This document shows positions 1 to 8,098 of a stretch of DNA of 64,000 nucleotides, piece after piece. The stretch covers positions 10,252 through 74,251 of the forward strand of contig CALBIC010000181.1 of assembly GCA_937892915.1 (NCBI GenBank), given 5' to 3'. The translations under genes were made by a program, and so were the position numbers. This stretch comes from UBA5972 sp002430125. Lineage in GTDB: Bacteria; Pseudomonadota; Alphaproteobacteria; Rhodobacterales; Rhodobacteraceae. Numbering within the stretch: the first letter of the stretch is position 1; every line of letters starts with the position of its first letter. The notes beneath the pieces were generated by a model, which was given only the letters and a program-made list of their open reading frames with translations, was not told where the DNA came from and did no database searches.

Positions 1-471
1 GCGGGTGCGGCCCGGATTGCCGAGGCTTTGGAGGCCGGGCAGGATGTTGTGGTTCTGTGCGAGGGCGACCCGATGTTTTACGGCTCGTTCATGTATCTGC
101 ATGCGCGGTTGAGTGGGCGGTTTGACTGCGAAGTGGTGCCGGGTGTTACCTCGATCACGGCCTGTGCGGCGGCACTGGGGCGACCCTTGGCGGCGCGAAA
201 TGACGTGCTGACGGTGATACCGGGCCCGCTGGATGCAGCGGCGATGCGCGCGCAGGTCGAGGCGGCTGATGCAGTGGCGATTATGAAGGTGGGGCGGCAT
301 TTGCCAAAGATCAGGCAGGTATTGGCCTCGCTTGGACTGAGCGCGCGCGCGGTCTATATCGAACGCGCCACGCTGGGGAACGAGAGGTCGATGCCTTTGG
401 CAGATGCACCTGAAAATGCCCCATATTTTTCAATGATTTTAATGACAAAAGGGGATGATCCTTGGCTTTAG
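1..471 (+). CDS. cobI: Precorrin-2 C20-methyltransferase, 3' part (CobI)
   Basis: The frame is open from base 1, so the gene starts upstream of the window and only about 156 C-terminal residues are seen. The visible part has the SAM-dependent tetrapyrrole methylase fold: a CEGDPMFYGSF glycine/acidic loop, the PGVTSITACAAALGRPL segment and a closing YFSMILM strand. CobI adds the C20 methyl group to precorrin-2 in cobalamin synthesis. The stop codon overlaps the TTG start of the next gene by 10 bases, so the two are translationally coupled in one cob operon. CbiL is the cobalt-substrate homologue; the aerobic name is chosen from the neighbouring cobJ and cobM. Confidence 0.9.
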   Translation, partial: AGAARIAEALEAGQDVVVLCEGDPMFYGSFMYLHARLSGRFDCEVVPGVTSITACAAALGRPLAARNDVLTVIPGPLDAAAMRAQVEAADAVAIMKVGRHLPKIRQVLASLGLSARAVYIERATLGNERSMPLADAPENAPYFSMILMTKGDDPWL

Positions 472-2306
472 ATCCGGTGGTAATCTGCCTGTCACGTTCG
501 GGCGAACCTGTGGCGCATCAGGTGGCGGCAGCCTTGGGCTGTGCGGTGCATGGTCGCGAGGGGCGTGTTGATCGGGCGGATGCGTTCTTTGCAAATGCGC
601 TTGATCATGTGCGGACATTGTTTGCAGCAGGCGTGCCAATTGTCGGGGTCTGTGCGGCGGGGATTTTGATCCGGGCAGTGGCGCCATTGCTTGCGGATAA
701 ACGCAACGAACCGCCGGTTGTTGCGGTTCCGGATGATGGCAGTGTAGTCGTGCCGCTGTTGGGCGGTCATCGTGGGGCAAACCGGCTGGCGCGCCAGATT
801 GCCGAAGTTTTGGGCGCGAAAGCTGCAGTAACTACGGCGGGTGATGTGGCGCTTGGGGTTGCGTTGGATGAGCCGCCTGCGGGTTGGGTTCTGGAGAATC
901 TGCAAAACGCCAAAGCGGCGATGATGGCTATGCTGAACGGCACGCCTGCGCATGTTGATGGCGATGAGGCGTTCAAAGCGGGGTGGCTTGACGATTTGCC
1001 AGCCGCCGATCCTTTGGCCGATGGTGACGTGGTTGATCTGATCTGCACGATGCAGCCTTGGCCGGCTCCGAGAGACACAACACTGATTTACCGGCCACAG
1101 CGGGCGGTTCTGGGGGTTGGTTGCGCGCGCAACTGTCCGCCTGAGGAATTGGTCGCACTGGTCGAGGGTTTGTTGGCCGGGGCCGGGATTGCGCCCAAAG
1201 CATTGCGAGCGGTGGCCAGCCTTGATCTGAAGGCGGATGAACCGGCGGTTCTGGCGCTGGCGCGGCATCTGGGCGTGCCGTTGCGGATTTTTACGGCGGC
1301 GGAACTGGAGGCTGAAACTGGGCGGACGGAAAATCCGTCGGACGTGGTTTTTGCCGAGGTCGGCACGCATGGCGTGGCTGAAAACGCGGCATTGGCAGCG
1401 GCGGGGCCGTCGGCGGGATTGGCGTATCCCAAAATCAAGTCAGCAATGGCCACGGCGGCTTTGGCGGTTGCACCGCAACCGATCATCGAACTACGTGGCA
1501 GGTCGCGTGGCAAGTTGTCGATCATCGGGATTGGGCCGGGGCAACATTCGTGGCGGACGCCGGAAGCCTCGGCTTTGGTGGCCCAGGCCGAGGAATTGGT
1601 AGGATACGGGCTTTATATCGACTTGCTGGGGGCTTTGGCGTTTGGCAAGCAACGCTCGGACTTCCCGTTGGGGGGTGAGGAAGACCGGTGCCGGTATGCG
1701 TTGGAACGGGCTGGCGAGGGGCGTAATGTGGCGCTGATTTGTTCGGGTGATGCCGGGATTTATGCGATGGGGGCCTTGGTGTTTGAATTGCTGGACCGTG
1801 GACCCGACCAGATGGGGGTTTCAGACGCGGCGCGGCGGGTTGAGGTGGTCTCGACCCCCGGCGTGTCGGCCTTACAAGGGGCGGCAGCGCGGGCGGGCGC
1901 GCCGCTTGGGCATGATTTTTGTGCGATTTCGCTGAGCGATCTTTTGACGCCGCGCGCCGATATTCTGAAGCGTTTGAAAGCCGCCGCCGAAGGTGATTTT
2001 GTGATCGCATTTTACAATCCGGTGTCGATGCGCCGGCGGACCTTGCTGGCCGAGGCGCGGGATATTTTGCTGGCGCATCGGCCCGCCGATACGCCAGTGA
2101 TGCTGGCCAGTTCGCTTGGCCGGGCTGAGGAACATGTGCGCTATCGCCGGTTGGATGAGTTGCAGGTGGATGAGGTTGATATGCTGACGGTGGTGCTGGT
2201 CGGTTCGTCGCAATCACGGCTGGCGATGCTGGGCGAGGGGCCAAGGATGTATACGCCGCGGGGGTATGCACGGCGGATTGACGGGGATTTGTCTGAGGCT
2301 GGATAG
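462..2306 (+). CDS. cobJ: CbiG-CobJ fusion (precorrin-3B C17-methyltransferase with N-terminal CbiG/CobE domains)
   Basis: The 614-residue protein joins two cobalamin enzymes. Residues 1 to about 240 resemble the CbiG N-terminal and middle domains (VPLLGGHRGANRLARQIA). Residues 250-345 resemble the CbiG C-terminal/CobE domain (GVGCARNCPPEEL, then VFAEVGTHGVAENAAL). From about residue 350 a complete CobJ/CbiH methyltransferase begins (KLSIIGIGPG, then ICSGDAGIYAMGAL). CobJ methylates C17 and contracts the ring; CbiG opens the delta-lactone in the anaerobic route, while CobE is an accessory of the aerobic route. The start is TTG inside the cobI end. The fusion arrangement is known in Rhodobacterales. 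Which CbiG activity is retained cannot be told from sequence. Confidence 0.9.
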   Translation: MALDPVVICLSRSGEPVAHQVAAALGCAVHGREGRVDRADAFFANALDHVRTLFAAGVPIVGVCAAGILIRAVAPLLADKRNEPPVVAVPDDGSVVVPLLGGHRGANRLARQIAEVLGAKAAVTTAGDVALGVALDEPPAGWVLENLQNAKAAMMAMLNGTPAHVDGDEAFKAGWLDDLPAADPLADGDVVDLICTMQPWPAPRDTTLIYRPQRAVLGVGCARNCPPEELVALVEGLLAGAGIAPKALRAVASLDLKADEPAVLALARHLGVPLRIFTAAELEAETGRTENPSDVVFAEVGTHGVAENAALAAAGPSAGLAYPKIKSAMATAALAVAPQPIIELRGRSRGKLSIIGIGPGQHSWRTPEASALVAQAEELVGYGLYIDLLGALAFGKQRSDFPLGGEEDRCRYALERAGEGRNVALICSGDAGIYAMGALVFELLDRGPDQMGVSDAARRVEVVSTPGVSALQGAAARAGAPLGHDFCAISLSDLLTPRADILKRLKAAAEGDFVIAFYNPVSMRRRTLLAEARDILLAHRPADTPVMLASSLGRAEEHVRYRRLDELQVDEVDMLTVVLVGSSQSRLAMLGEGPRMYTPRGYARRIDGDLSEAG

Positions 2307-2362
2307 GGGCGCTGCCCCTCTGGCCTGCGGCCATTCACCCCGGGGTATTTTTGAAACTATGA
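2307..2362. repeat. Palindromic intergenic repeat, copy 1 (half element)
   Basis: The cobJ-cobM gap contains GGGGCGCTGCCCC, a small TGGCC/GGCCA hairpin, CACCCCGGGG and the terminal motif GTATTTTTGAAACTATGAT. That 19-base terminal motif recurs exactly, in reverse complement, at 53255-53273 and with two changes near 9323. It is an REP-like element transcribed inside an operon, so it is more likely an mRNA-processing or stabilising hairpin here than a full terminator. Confidence 0.75.
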
Positions 2363-2378
2363 TAATGAAAGTGTTGAA

Positions 2379-3170
2379 ATGACTGTATATTTTATTGGCG
2401 CTGGGCCGGGTGATCCGGATTTGATCACTGTGAAGGGGCGGCGGCTGATTGAGCATTGTCCGGTTTGCTTGTTTGCGGGTTCTCTGGTGCCCGAGGCGGT
2501 TGTCGCTTATGCGCCAAAGGGGGCGCGGGTGATGGATACGGCGGCAATGACGCTGACCGATACGCACCGCGAAATTGTTGAAGCGCATCAGCGCGGCGAA
2601 GATGTGGCGCGGGTGCATTCGGGGGATCCGTCGCTTTACGGTGCGATTGCCGAACAGATCCGCAAGCTGAAAGCCGAAGGTATTAGGTTTGAAATTATCC
2701 CCGGTGTGTCGGCCTATGCCGCCGCCGCCGCTGCAATGGGGCAGGAACTGACGGTGCCGGAAGTGGCGCAAAGCCTTGTTCTGACGCGGATGTCGATGCA
2801 GTCGACATCAATGCCCGCCGGTGAAACGCTGGAGAATTTCGGCCGCAGTGGCGCGACTTTGGTGATCCATCTGGCGATCCGAAATATGCGCGAAATTGAA
2901 CGGCAACTGGTGCCGCTTTATGGCGCTGGGTGTCCGGTTGTGGTGGCGTACCGGGTTGGCTGGCCGGATCAGATGATTATTCGTGGCACGCTGGGAGATA
3001 TTCGCCTGAAAGTGCGCAAACAAAAGATCACCCGAACCGCGTTGGTCTTTGTCGGTCCCGGCATGGCGGAAACCCAGGATTTTGTGGATTCAGCCCTGTA
3101 TGACCCGGCGAAGCCGCATGTATTGCGCCCGGTTGTCGGTGTTGAGTTGGTGGAGGAACACAACACCTGA
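2379..3170 (+). CDS. cobM: Precorrin-4 C11-methyltransferase
   Basis: The protein has 263 residues, the usual CobM/CbiF length. It shows the methylase signature from its first residues (VYFIGAGPGDPDLITVKG), the substrate loop RVHSGDPSLYGAIAEQIRKL, and PGVSAYAAAAAAMGQELTVPE. It transfers a SAM methyl group to C11 of precorrin-4 in the cytoplasm. It follows cbiG-cobJ after a 72-base gap holding a palindromic repeat and is probably the last cob gene of this operon. The cobalt-specific homologue CbiF differs little in sequence; CobM is preferred because of the aerobic-type neighbours. Confidence 0.93.
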   Translation: MTVYFIGAGPGDPDLITVKGRRLIEHCPVCLFAGSLVPEAVVAYAPKGARVMDTAAMTLTDTHREIVEAHQRGEDVARVHSGDPSLYGAIAEQIRKLKAEGIRFEIIPGVSAYAAAAAAMGQELTVPEVAQSLVLTRMSMQSTSMPAGETLENFGRSGATLVIHLAIRNMREIERQLVPLYGAGCPVVVAYRVGWPDQMIIRGTLGDIRLKVRKQKITRTALVFVGPGMAETQDFVDSALYDPAKPHVLRPVVGVELVEEHNT

Positions 3171-3243
3171 CTATTTTACATAAGTTTCACTTGCCCGAAT
3201 CGGTGTTTCGCTGACCACTGGTTCAGGGACGAGGGGACCGACA

Positions 3244-3588
3244 ATGATTTACGATCTGCCAGACGAGGTTCGCAAAGGGCTGGAATTTGCCCGCAAGCGG
3301 GACATGGGGCGCAAAAACCGGCTGCGTGTGCATGTTGGGGAAAATGTCCACAGCATCCTGCGCCTGTGGGATCAGGGGTTTGCGCTGGACGCCCAAACCG
3401 CGCCGCTTATTCGTGGATTTGTGGATATCTATGACAGCGGCAAACAGTTGTATCAGTGCCTTGTCATGTGTTCGTCAGTTGAAGGCGGGGAACGAATTTA
3501 CGAATTCAAGCGCCAGACCGCGGTTGTCACCGAAGCACCGGTTGATTTTTGGCGCGACCAGAATGCGCCGGTTGGTCTGTTGACTTAG
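3244..3588 (+). CDS. Conserved hypothetical protein (114 aa)
   Basis: The protein has 114 residues with no signal peptide or membrane segment. It is rich in charged residues (start MIYDLPDEVRKGLEFARKRD) and ends in a beta-rich stretch (QCLVMCSSVEGGERIYEFKR). A GAGGGG ribosome binding site sits seven bases before the ATG, supporting real translation. I do not recognise a characterised family; it resembles small cytosolic proteins seen widely in Rhodobacteraceae. It stands alone between the cob operon and the D-amino-acid operon, 182 bases before dgcN. Confidence 0.7.
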   Translation: MIYDLPDEVRKGLEFARKRDMGRKNRLRVHVGENVHSILRLWDQGFALDAQTAPLIRGFVDIYDSGKQLYQCLVMCSSVEGGERIYEFKRQTAVVTEAPVDFWRDQNAPVGLLT

Positions 3589-3770
3589 CTGGTTCTGATT
3601 GCCGAAGGTCGCATAAGCGAAAACAACGGTGTGGCGGATAATTTTCGATCATCTGACGAGAACCAAGGGGTTTCTTACCGAACCCACGCAATTTTCGCTG
3701 AAAAATGCCAAGACATTCCAAGCCGGTCTGATAGAAGGCTGAAAGCAAAGATTCCAAAGGAGAAGTCGCC

Positions 3771-4826
3771 GTGATCAAGACCCCATATTTGTTGTTTCTG
3801 GGCGATGCGCCGGATGCATTGTCTGCGAAAGTGGCGCAAGGGATCAAAGATTGGCGGCCCGATGCATCGGTCGGGCAATTGCGCATGGAGGGTTGCAAGG
3901 CAGACGTGAAACTGCCCGACCTGACATTGGCCGAAGCCAAGGCGGCGGGGGCGAAAACTCTGGTGATAGGCGTGGCCAATCGCGGCGGATATATTTCAGC
4001 GTCGTGGAAAAAGGTGCTGATCGTGGCGCTTGAGATGGGCTTTGATCTTGCGTCCGGCTTGCACAATCTTTTGCGCGACGAACCTGAACTTGTGGCCGCG
4101 GCCAATGCCAATGGGGGTATGTTGCATGACGTGCGGGTGCCGTCGGTCGAGTATCCGATTGCTAATGGCAAAATCCGCAGCGGCAAGCGCTGTCTGGCGG
4201 TCGGGACGGATTGCTCGGTCGGCAAGATGTACACCGCGATTGCGATGGAGCGGGAAATGCATGCGCGCGGTATGCGGGCGACGTTTCGGGCAACCGGGCA
4301 GACGGGGATTTTGATCACAGGTGGTGGCGTGCCACTGGATGCGGTGATTGCAGATTTCATGGCGGGTGCGGTGGAATATTTGACGCCGGACAATGCAGAC
4401 GATCATTGGGATCTGATCGAAGGGCAGGGGTCGCTGTTTCATGTGTCTTATTCGGGGGTGACGCTGGCGCTGGTGCATGGTGGGCAGCCGGATGCATTGA
4501 TCCTGTGCACCGAACCAACGCGCGCGCATATGCGCGGTTTGCCGGAATACCAGCAACCAAGCCTTGAAGCGTTGCGCGATACCGCGCTGACCTTGGCGCG
4601 GGTAGGTAATCCGAATTGTCAGGTGGTGGCGGTGTCAGTCAACACGCAGCATTTAAACGAGGCGGATGCGCTGGCGCATATGGCCGAGGTCGAGGTGCGG
4701 ATCGGATTGCCGACGGTTGACCCTTATCGGCAAGGTGCGGCGCGTTTGGTGGATGCGTTGGACGGCATCACGGCGCGGCAGAAACCAGAAGCGGCCTTGA
4801 CCGGTCATATCACGCCCGATGCGTAA
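3771..4826 (+). CDS. dgcN: DUF1611 family N-acetyltransferase DgcN (D-glutamate catabolism)
   Basis: This 351-residue protein belongs to the DUF1611 family. It has an N-terminal alpha/beta domain (residues 1-135) and a C-terminal P-loop-like domain opening with AVGTDCSVGKMYTA, followed by ATGQTGILITGGGVPLDAV and the acidic EGQGSLFH segment. Family members named DgcN acetylate D-glutamate in a catabolic route described in marine Proteobacteria. The start is GTG, eight bases after AAGGAG. DgcA follows after 24 bases and a D-amino-acid aminotransferase after that, which supports the pathway assignment. Older annotations call this family NAD-dependent epimerase, which its sequence does not support. 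Confidence 0.85.
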   Translation: MIKTPYLLFLGDAPDALSAKVAQGIKDWRPDASVGQLRMEGCKADVKLPDLTLAEAKAAGAKTLVIGVANRGGYISASWKKVLIVALEMGFDLASGLHNLLRDEPELVAAANANGGMLHDVRVPSVEYPIANGKIRSGKRCLAVGTDCSVGKMYTAIAMEREMHARGMRATFRATGQTGILITGGGVPLDAVIADFMAGAVEYLTPDNADDHWDLIEGQGSLFHVSYSGVTLALVHGGQPDALILCTEPTRAHMRGLPEYQQPSLEALRDTALTLARVGNPNCQVVAVSVNTQHLNEADALAHMAEVEVRIGLPTVDPYRQGAARLVDALDGITARQKPEAALTGHITPDA

Positions 4827-4850
4827 ACTTCAGTTGCAGGAGGGGACGCT

Positions 4851-5819
4851 GTGAAATTGTCAGTAACAGCCGATGTTTTTCGTCTGGCGCAGGTCTTCAC
4901 CATTTCACGCGGTTCGCGCACCGAAGCGCACGTGTTAACGGTGACAATCACCGACGGGGCTTACGTCGGGCGCGGTGAATGCGTGCCTTATGCGCGGTAT
5001 GGCGAAACGCTGGAAAGTGTCGCAGCACAGATCAAAGGGTTGGCGTTGCCGCTGGCCCGCGATGCTTTACAAAACGCGCTGCCCGCTGGGGCGGCACGTA
5101 ATGCGGTGGATTGCGCGCTTTGGGACTTGGAGGCCAAGAAAACCGGCATTCCAGTCTGGCAGCTTGCTGGATTGAAGGCCCCGCTGGCTGAGGTCACCGC
5201 CTATACGTTGTCGCTGGATACGCCCAAAGCGATGCAGGCACAGGCGGCAAAATATGCGTTTCGGCCGCTGTTGAAGACCAAGCTGGGCGGTGGGCCGGAA
5301 GATGTCACACGTATTCGGGCGGTGCGCGCGGGGGCGCCTGACGCGCGGATTATTGTTGATGCAAACGAAGGCTGGACGCCGGAGCTTTACCAGACCCTTG
5401 CGCCGGTTCTGTTGGATTTGGGGGTCGAGATGGTCGAACAACCTCTGCCCGCCGGTCAGGATGATGCTTTGCTGAATATGGACCGTGTCTTGCCGGTTTG
5501 CGCGGACGAAAGCTGTCATGACCGCGCGTCACTGGCGGGGCTGGTTGGTAAATATGATCTGGTCAATATCAAGCTCGATAAAACCGGCGGTCTGACCGAA
5601 GCGCTGGCCTTGCGCGCAGTTGCACAAGAATATGGTTTCGGTGTGATGGTTGGCTGTATGGTGGGGTCATCGCTGGCGATGGCACCGGCGGTTTTGGTGG
5701 CGCAGGGTGCGGCGTTTACAGATCTCGACGGACCGCTGTTGCTGGCCGAAGATCGCGACCCGCCGCTTGACTTTGGTGAGGCGGGCGTGCATCCGGCAAA
5801 AGCAGCACTTTGGGGTTAA
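4851..5819 (+). CDS. dgcA: N-acetyl-D-glutamate racemase DgcA (enolase superfamily)
   Basis: The 322-residue protein is an enolase-superfamily epimerase. It shows the KTK base motif (142-144), metal ligands D170 (IIVDANEGW), E196 (VEQPLP) and D219 (CADES), and a second catalytic lysine in NIKLDKTGG (K241). The barrel is preceded by the usual capping domain. By sequence alone it would be called an L-Ala-D/L-Glu epimerase. Next to dgcN the DgcA role, converting N-acetyl-D-glutamate to N-acetyl-L-glutamate, is more likely. The start is GTG after a GGAGGGG site. Confidence 0.82.
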   Translation: MKLSVTADVFRLAQVFTISRGSRTEAHVLTVTITDGAYVGRGECVPYARYGETLESVAAQIKGLALPLARDALQNALPAGAARNAVDCALWDLEAKKTGIPVWQLAGLKAPLAEVTAYTLSLDTPKAMQAQAAKYAFRPLLKTKLGGGPEDVTRIRAVRAGAPDARIIVDANEGWTPELYQTLAPVLLDLGVEMVEQPLPAGQDDALLNMDRVLPVCADESCHDRASLAGLVGKYDLVNIKLDKTGGLTEALALRAVAQEYGFGVMVGCMVGSSLAMAPAVLVAQGAAFTDLDGPLLLAEDRDPPLDFGEAGVHPAKAALWG

Positions 5820-5835
5820 AGAAAGGGATAACATC

Positions 5836-6699
5836 ATGAGCCGTACCGTATATCTGAACGGGGAATATCTGCCCGAGGCCGAGGCGAAGGTGTCGATCTT
5901 TGACCGGGGCTTTTTGATGGCTGACGGGGTTTACGAAGTGACCTCGGTGCTGGACGGCAAGCTGTTGGATTTTGCCGGTCATGCCGTTCGGCTGGAACGG
6001 TCGTTAAACGAGCTTGATATGGCCAGCCCGATTTCGATGGAAGATCTGTTGGAGGTGCACCGAGAACTGGTGCGGCTGAATGGTATCAACGAAGGTATGA
6101 TCTATCTGCAGATCACCCGGGGGTCATCAGGCGATCGGGATTTCGCATTTCCTGACCCGAAAACGACGTCCTCAACAATTGTCCTGTTTACCCAGAGCAA
6201 GCCCGGAATGGCCGCTACTCCGCTGGCAAAAACCGGTATCAGGGTCATTTCCATTGCCGATCAGCGCTGGGCACGACGGGATATTAAAACCGTGCAGTTG
6301 TTGTATCCGTCGATGGGTAAGATGATGGCCAAGGCGGCCGGGGTCGATGACGCTTGGCTTGTCGAAGACGGGATGGTGACCGAGGGCACCAGCAACAACG
6401 CCTATATCGTCAAGGGCAACCGGATCATTACGCGCAACCTGTCCAACGACATCCTGCACGGGATCACCCGCGCCGCAGTTCTGCGGTTTGCGCGCGAGGC
6501 CCAGATGGAGGTCGAAGAACGGGCGTTCAGTATTGCCGAAGCACAAGCGGCGGACGAGGCTTTCATCACATCGGCGTCGATGTTTGTGATGCCGGTGGTC
6601 GAGATTGATGGCGTGGCTGTTGGCGGTGGTAAACCGGGGCCGCTTGCGACGCGGCTGCGCGAAATTTATCTGGACGAAAGCCGAAAGGCGGCGATCTGA
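5836..6699 (+). CDS. dat: D-amino-acid aminotransferase (PLP fold type IV)
   Basis: This 287-residue class IV aminotransferase has a typical start (MSRTVYLNGEYLPEAEAKVS), FDRGFLMADGVYEV, the PLP lysine in RRDIKTVQLL, and EGTSNNAYIV, which binds the cofactor phosphate. It moves amino groups between D-amino acids and 2-oxo acids, normally forming D-glutamate or D-alanine. It lies 16 bases after dgcA with an AGGGA site before the ATG. An open frame extends upstream into dgcA but has no ribosome site. In this operon it probably funnels other D-amino acids into D-glutamate for DgcN; that link is inferred. Confidence 0.88.
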   Translation: MSRTVYLNGEYLPEAEAKVSIFDRGFLMADGVYEVTSVLDGKLLDFAGHAVRLERSLNELDMASPISMEDLLEVHRELVRLNGINEGMIYLQITRGSSGDRDFAFPDPKTTSSTIVLFTQSKPGMAATPLAKTGIRVISIADQRWARRDIKTVQLLYPSMGKMMAKAAGVDDAWLVEDGMVTEGTSNNAYIVKGNRIITRNLSNDILHGITRAAVLRFAREAQMEVEERAFSIAEAQAADEAFITSASMFVMPVVEIDGVAVGGGKPGPLATRLREIYLDESRKAAI

Positions 6700-6712
6700 G
6701 GTCCGTTTTCCA

Positions 6713-6818
6713 TTTCTTTTCGGTTAAAATATCCTGGGGGTCCGGGGGTGAAACCCCCGGCCCGGGCCGGGGGGCTCTGCCCCCCGGAACCCCCCGGGAT
6801 ATTTGCACCGAAAAGAAA
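6713..6818. repeat. Palindromic intergenic repeat, copy 2 (complete, 106 bp)
   Basis: This is a near-perfect long palindrome. Left arms TTTCTTTTCGGT (6713-6724) and AATATCC (6728-6734) pair with GGATATT (6797-6803) and ACCGAAAAGAAA (6807-6818). The interior is a nest of G-run/C-run hairpins. The left half reappears almost unchanged at 19494. It follows the D-amino-acid operon. Confidence 0.85.
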
Positions 6819-6839
6819 CAAATCCTTATCAAATCGTGA

Positions 6840-6880
6840 TGGCGGTACAGGCGGGGCGCCAATGACCGCCCGATGAGAAG
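6840..6880. other. Conserved 40-bp block flanking palindrome, copy A
   Basis: TGGCGGTACAGG through GATGAGAAG is repeated in reverse complement at 19430-19471 with two substitutions and one single-base indel. In both places it lies 21-22 bases from the TTCTTTTCGGT arm of a palindromic repeat, although the spacer sequence is not conserved. It is followed here by a strong stem-loop. It is not a coding sequence I recognise; a small RNA or a mobile-element end are the two candidate explanations. Confidence 0.6.
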
Positions 6881-6925
6881 ACCCCCCTATCGGCGGGGTC
6901 CGGCAGGGGGGTCTTCTTCCCCTTT
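6877..6925 (+). terminator. Rho-independent terminator
   Basis: A perfect 12-base stem GAAGACCCCCCT (6877-6888) pairs with AGGGGGGTCTTC (6905-6916), followed by the T-rich TTCCCCTTTTCCTTT. It could end the D-amino-acid operon or a short transcript running through the conserved block just before it. It also sits 57 bases before the next gene. Confidence 0.7.
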
Positions 6926-6973
6926 TCCTTTGGTTCGCCTGCCGTTAGACAGTCAAATGACAAGGGGTGGCAT

Positions 6974-8098
6974 ATGGGTCTGAACAAAGAACTTGACGGA
7001 TTTCTGGTGGTGGCTCTGGAGCAGGCGGTCGCCGCACCTTATTGTAGTCTTTTACTGGCGGATGCCGGGGCGCGGGTCATCAAGCTTGAACGCCCCGAGG
7101 GGGACTTTTGCCGCAATTATGATCGCGCGGCAGACGGGCAAAGCACGTGGTTTGGCTGGTTGAACCGCGGCAAGCAATCGGTTGTTGTGGATTATGCCAA
7201 AGATGAGGACGCTGCGTTGTTGCGCGCACTGATCGCCAAGGCGGATGTGTTTTTGCACAACCTTTCACCGAATGCTTTGGCGCGGAACGGGTTTTCGGCG
7301 CAGGATTTGCGTGCGCTTAACCCGCGCCTGATCAACTTGCAAATCACCGGCTATGGCACCGAAGGCGAGGCTGCGGAAATGAAGGCCTATGATTTTCTGG
7401 TGCAGGCGGAAAGCGGGTTATGCGCGGTGACCGGAACGGCAGAACATCCGGCGCGGGTTGGGGTTTCGATCTGCGATATTGCCACCGGTCTTACCGGGTT
7501 TTCGGCAATTTTGCGGGCTTTGTTGCAACGCAGTCGCACCGGTGTTGGGGTTGATCTGGAAATCTCGATGTTTGACGTTCTGGCCGATTGGATGAATATG
7601 CCCCTTCTGGCGCATCGGTATTGGCCGGCCAAACCTGAACGCATGGGGCTGACGCATTCGCTGCTGTCGCCCTATGGTGCCTACAGTTGTAAGGGGGGGG
7701 ATCAAATTCTGATCGCGATCCAGAACAATCGGGAATGGACCGATTTTTGCGCTGAGGTTTTGCAGCGGCCCGAATTGGGGCCGGACCCACGGTTTGTCGA
7801 CAATGCGGCGCGGGTGGCCAATCGGGATGCGGTGGATGCCGAGATTGACCGGGTGTTTTCGACACTTACGCGGGAGGCGGTTGCCGACAAGTTGCAGGCC
7901 GCGCGGATTGCGTGGTCGCGGCTTTCCTCGTTGGAAGATTTATCGCAGCATCCGTTTTTGCGTAAAGCCGAGGCGATGTTTGGCGGCAGCGTGATTGAAC
8001 TGGTTGACCTTCCGGTGAAAACCGACGGGCCGCGCCCGGTTATGGTACCGCAGTTGGGACAACACACAAGGGCCGTAAGACAGGAGTTTTTGTCATGA
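6974..8098 (+). CDS. CaiB/BaiF family III CoA-transferase
   Basis: This 374-residue family III CoA-transferase has an N-terminal GFLVVALEQAVAAPYCSLLL, then LADAGARVIKLERPEGD, the catalytic aspartate in KAYDFLVQAESG (D140), and SPYGAYSCKGGDQILIAIQ. The family moves CoA between carboxylic acids through an aspartyl-CoA intermediate. It overlaps the following acyl-CoA dehydrogenase by four bases (ATGA), so the pair probably activates and then oxidises one organic acid. The acid cannot be named from sequence. Confidence 0.87.
   Translation: MGLNKELDGFLVVALEQAVAAPYCSLLLADAGARVIKLERPEGDFCRNYDRAADGQSTWFGWLNRGKQSVVVDYAKDEDAALLRALIAKADVFLHNLSPNALARNGFSAQDLRALNPRLINLQITGYGTEGEAAEMKAYDFLVQAESGLCAVTGTAEHPARVGVSICDIATGLTGFSAILRALLQRSRTGVGVDLEISMFDVLADWMNMPLLAHRYWPAKPERMGLTHSLLSPYGAYSCKGGDQILIAIQNNREWTDFCAEVLQRPELGPDPRFVDNAARVANRDAVDAEIDRVFSTLTREAVADKLQAARIAWSRLSSLEDLSQHPFLRKAEAMFGGSVIELVDLPVKTDGPRPVMVPQLGQHTRAVRQEFLS

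Noticed and set aside
492..1370. Long antisense open frame under cbiG-cobJ
   Set aside because: It lacks a ribosome site and any family signal; long antisense frames are expected in high-GC coding DNA with this codon use.
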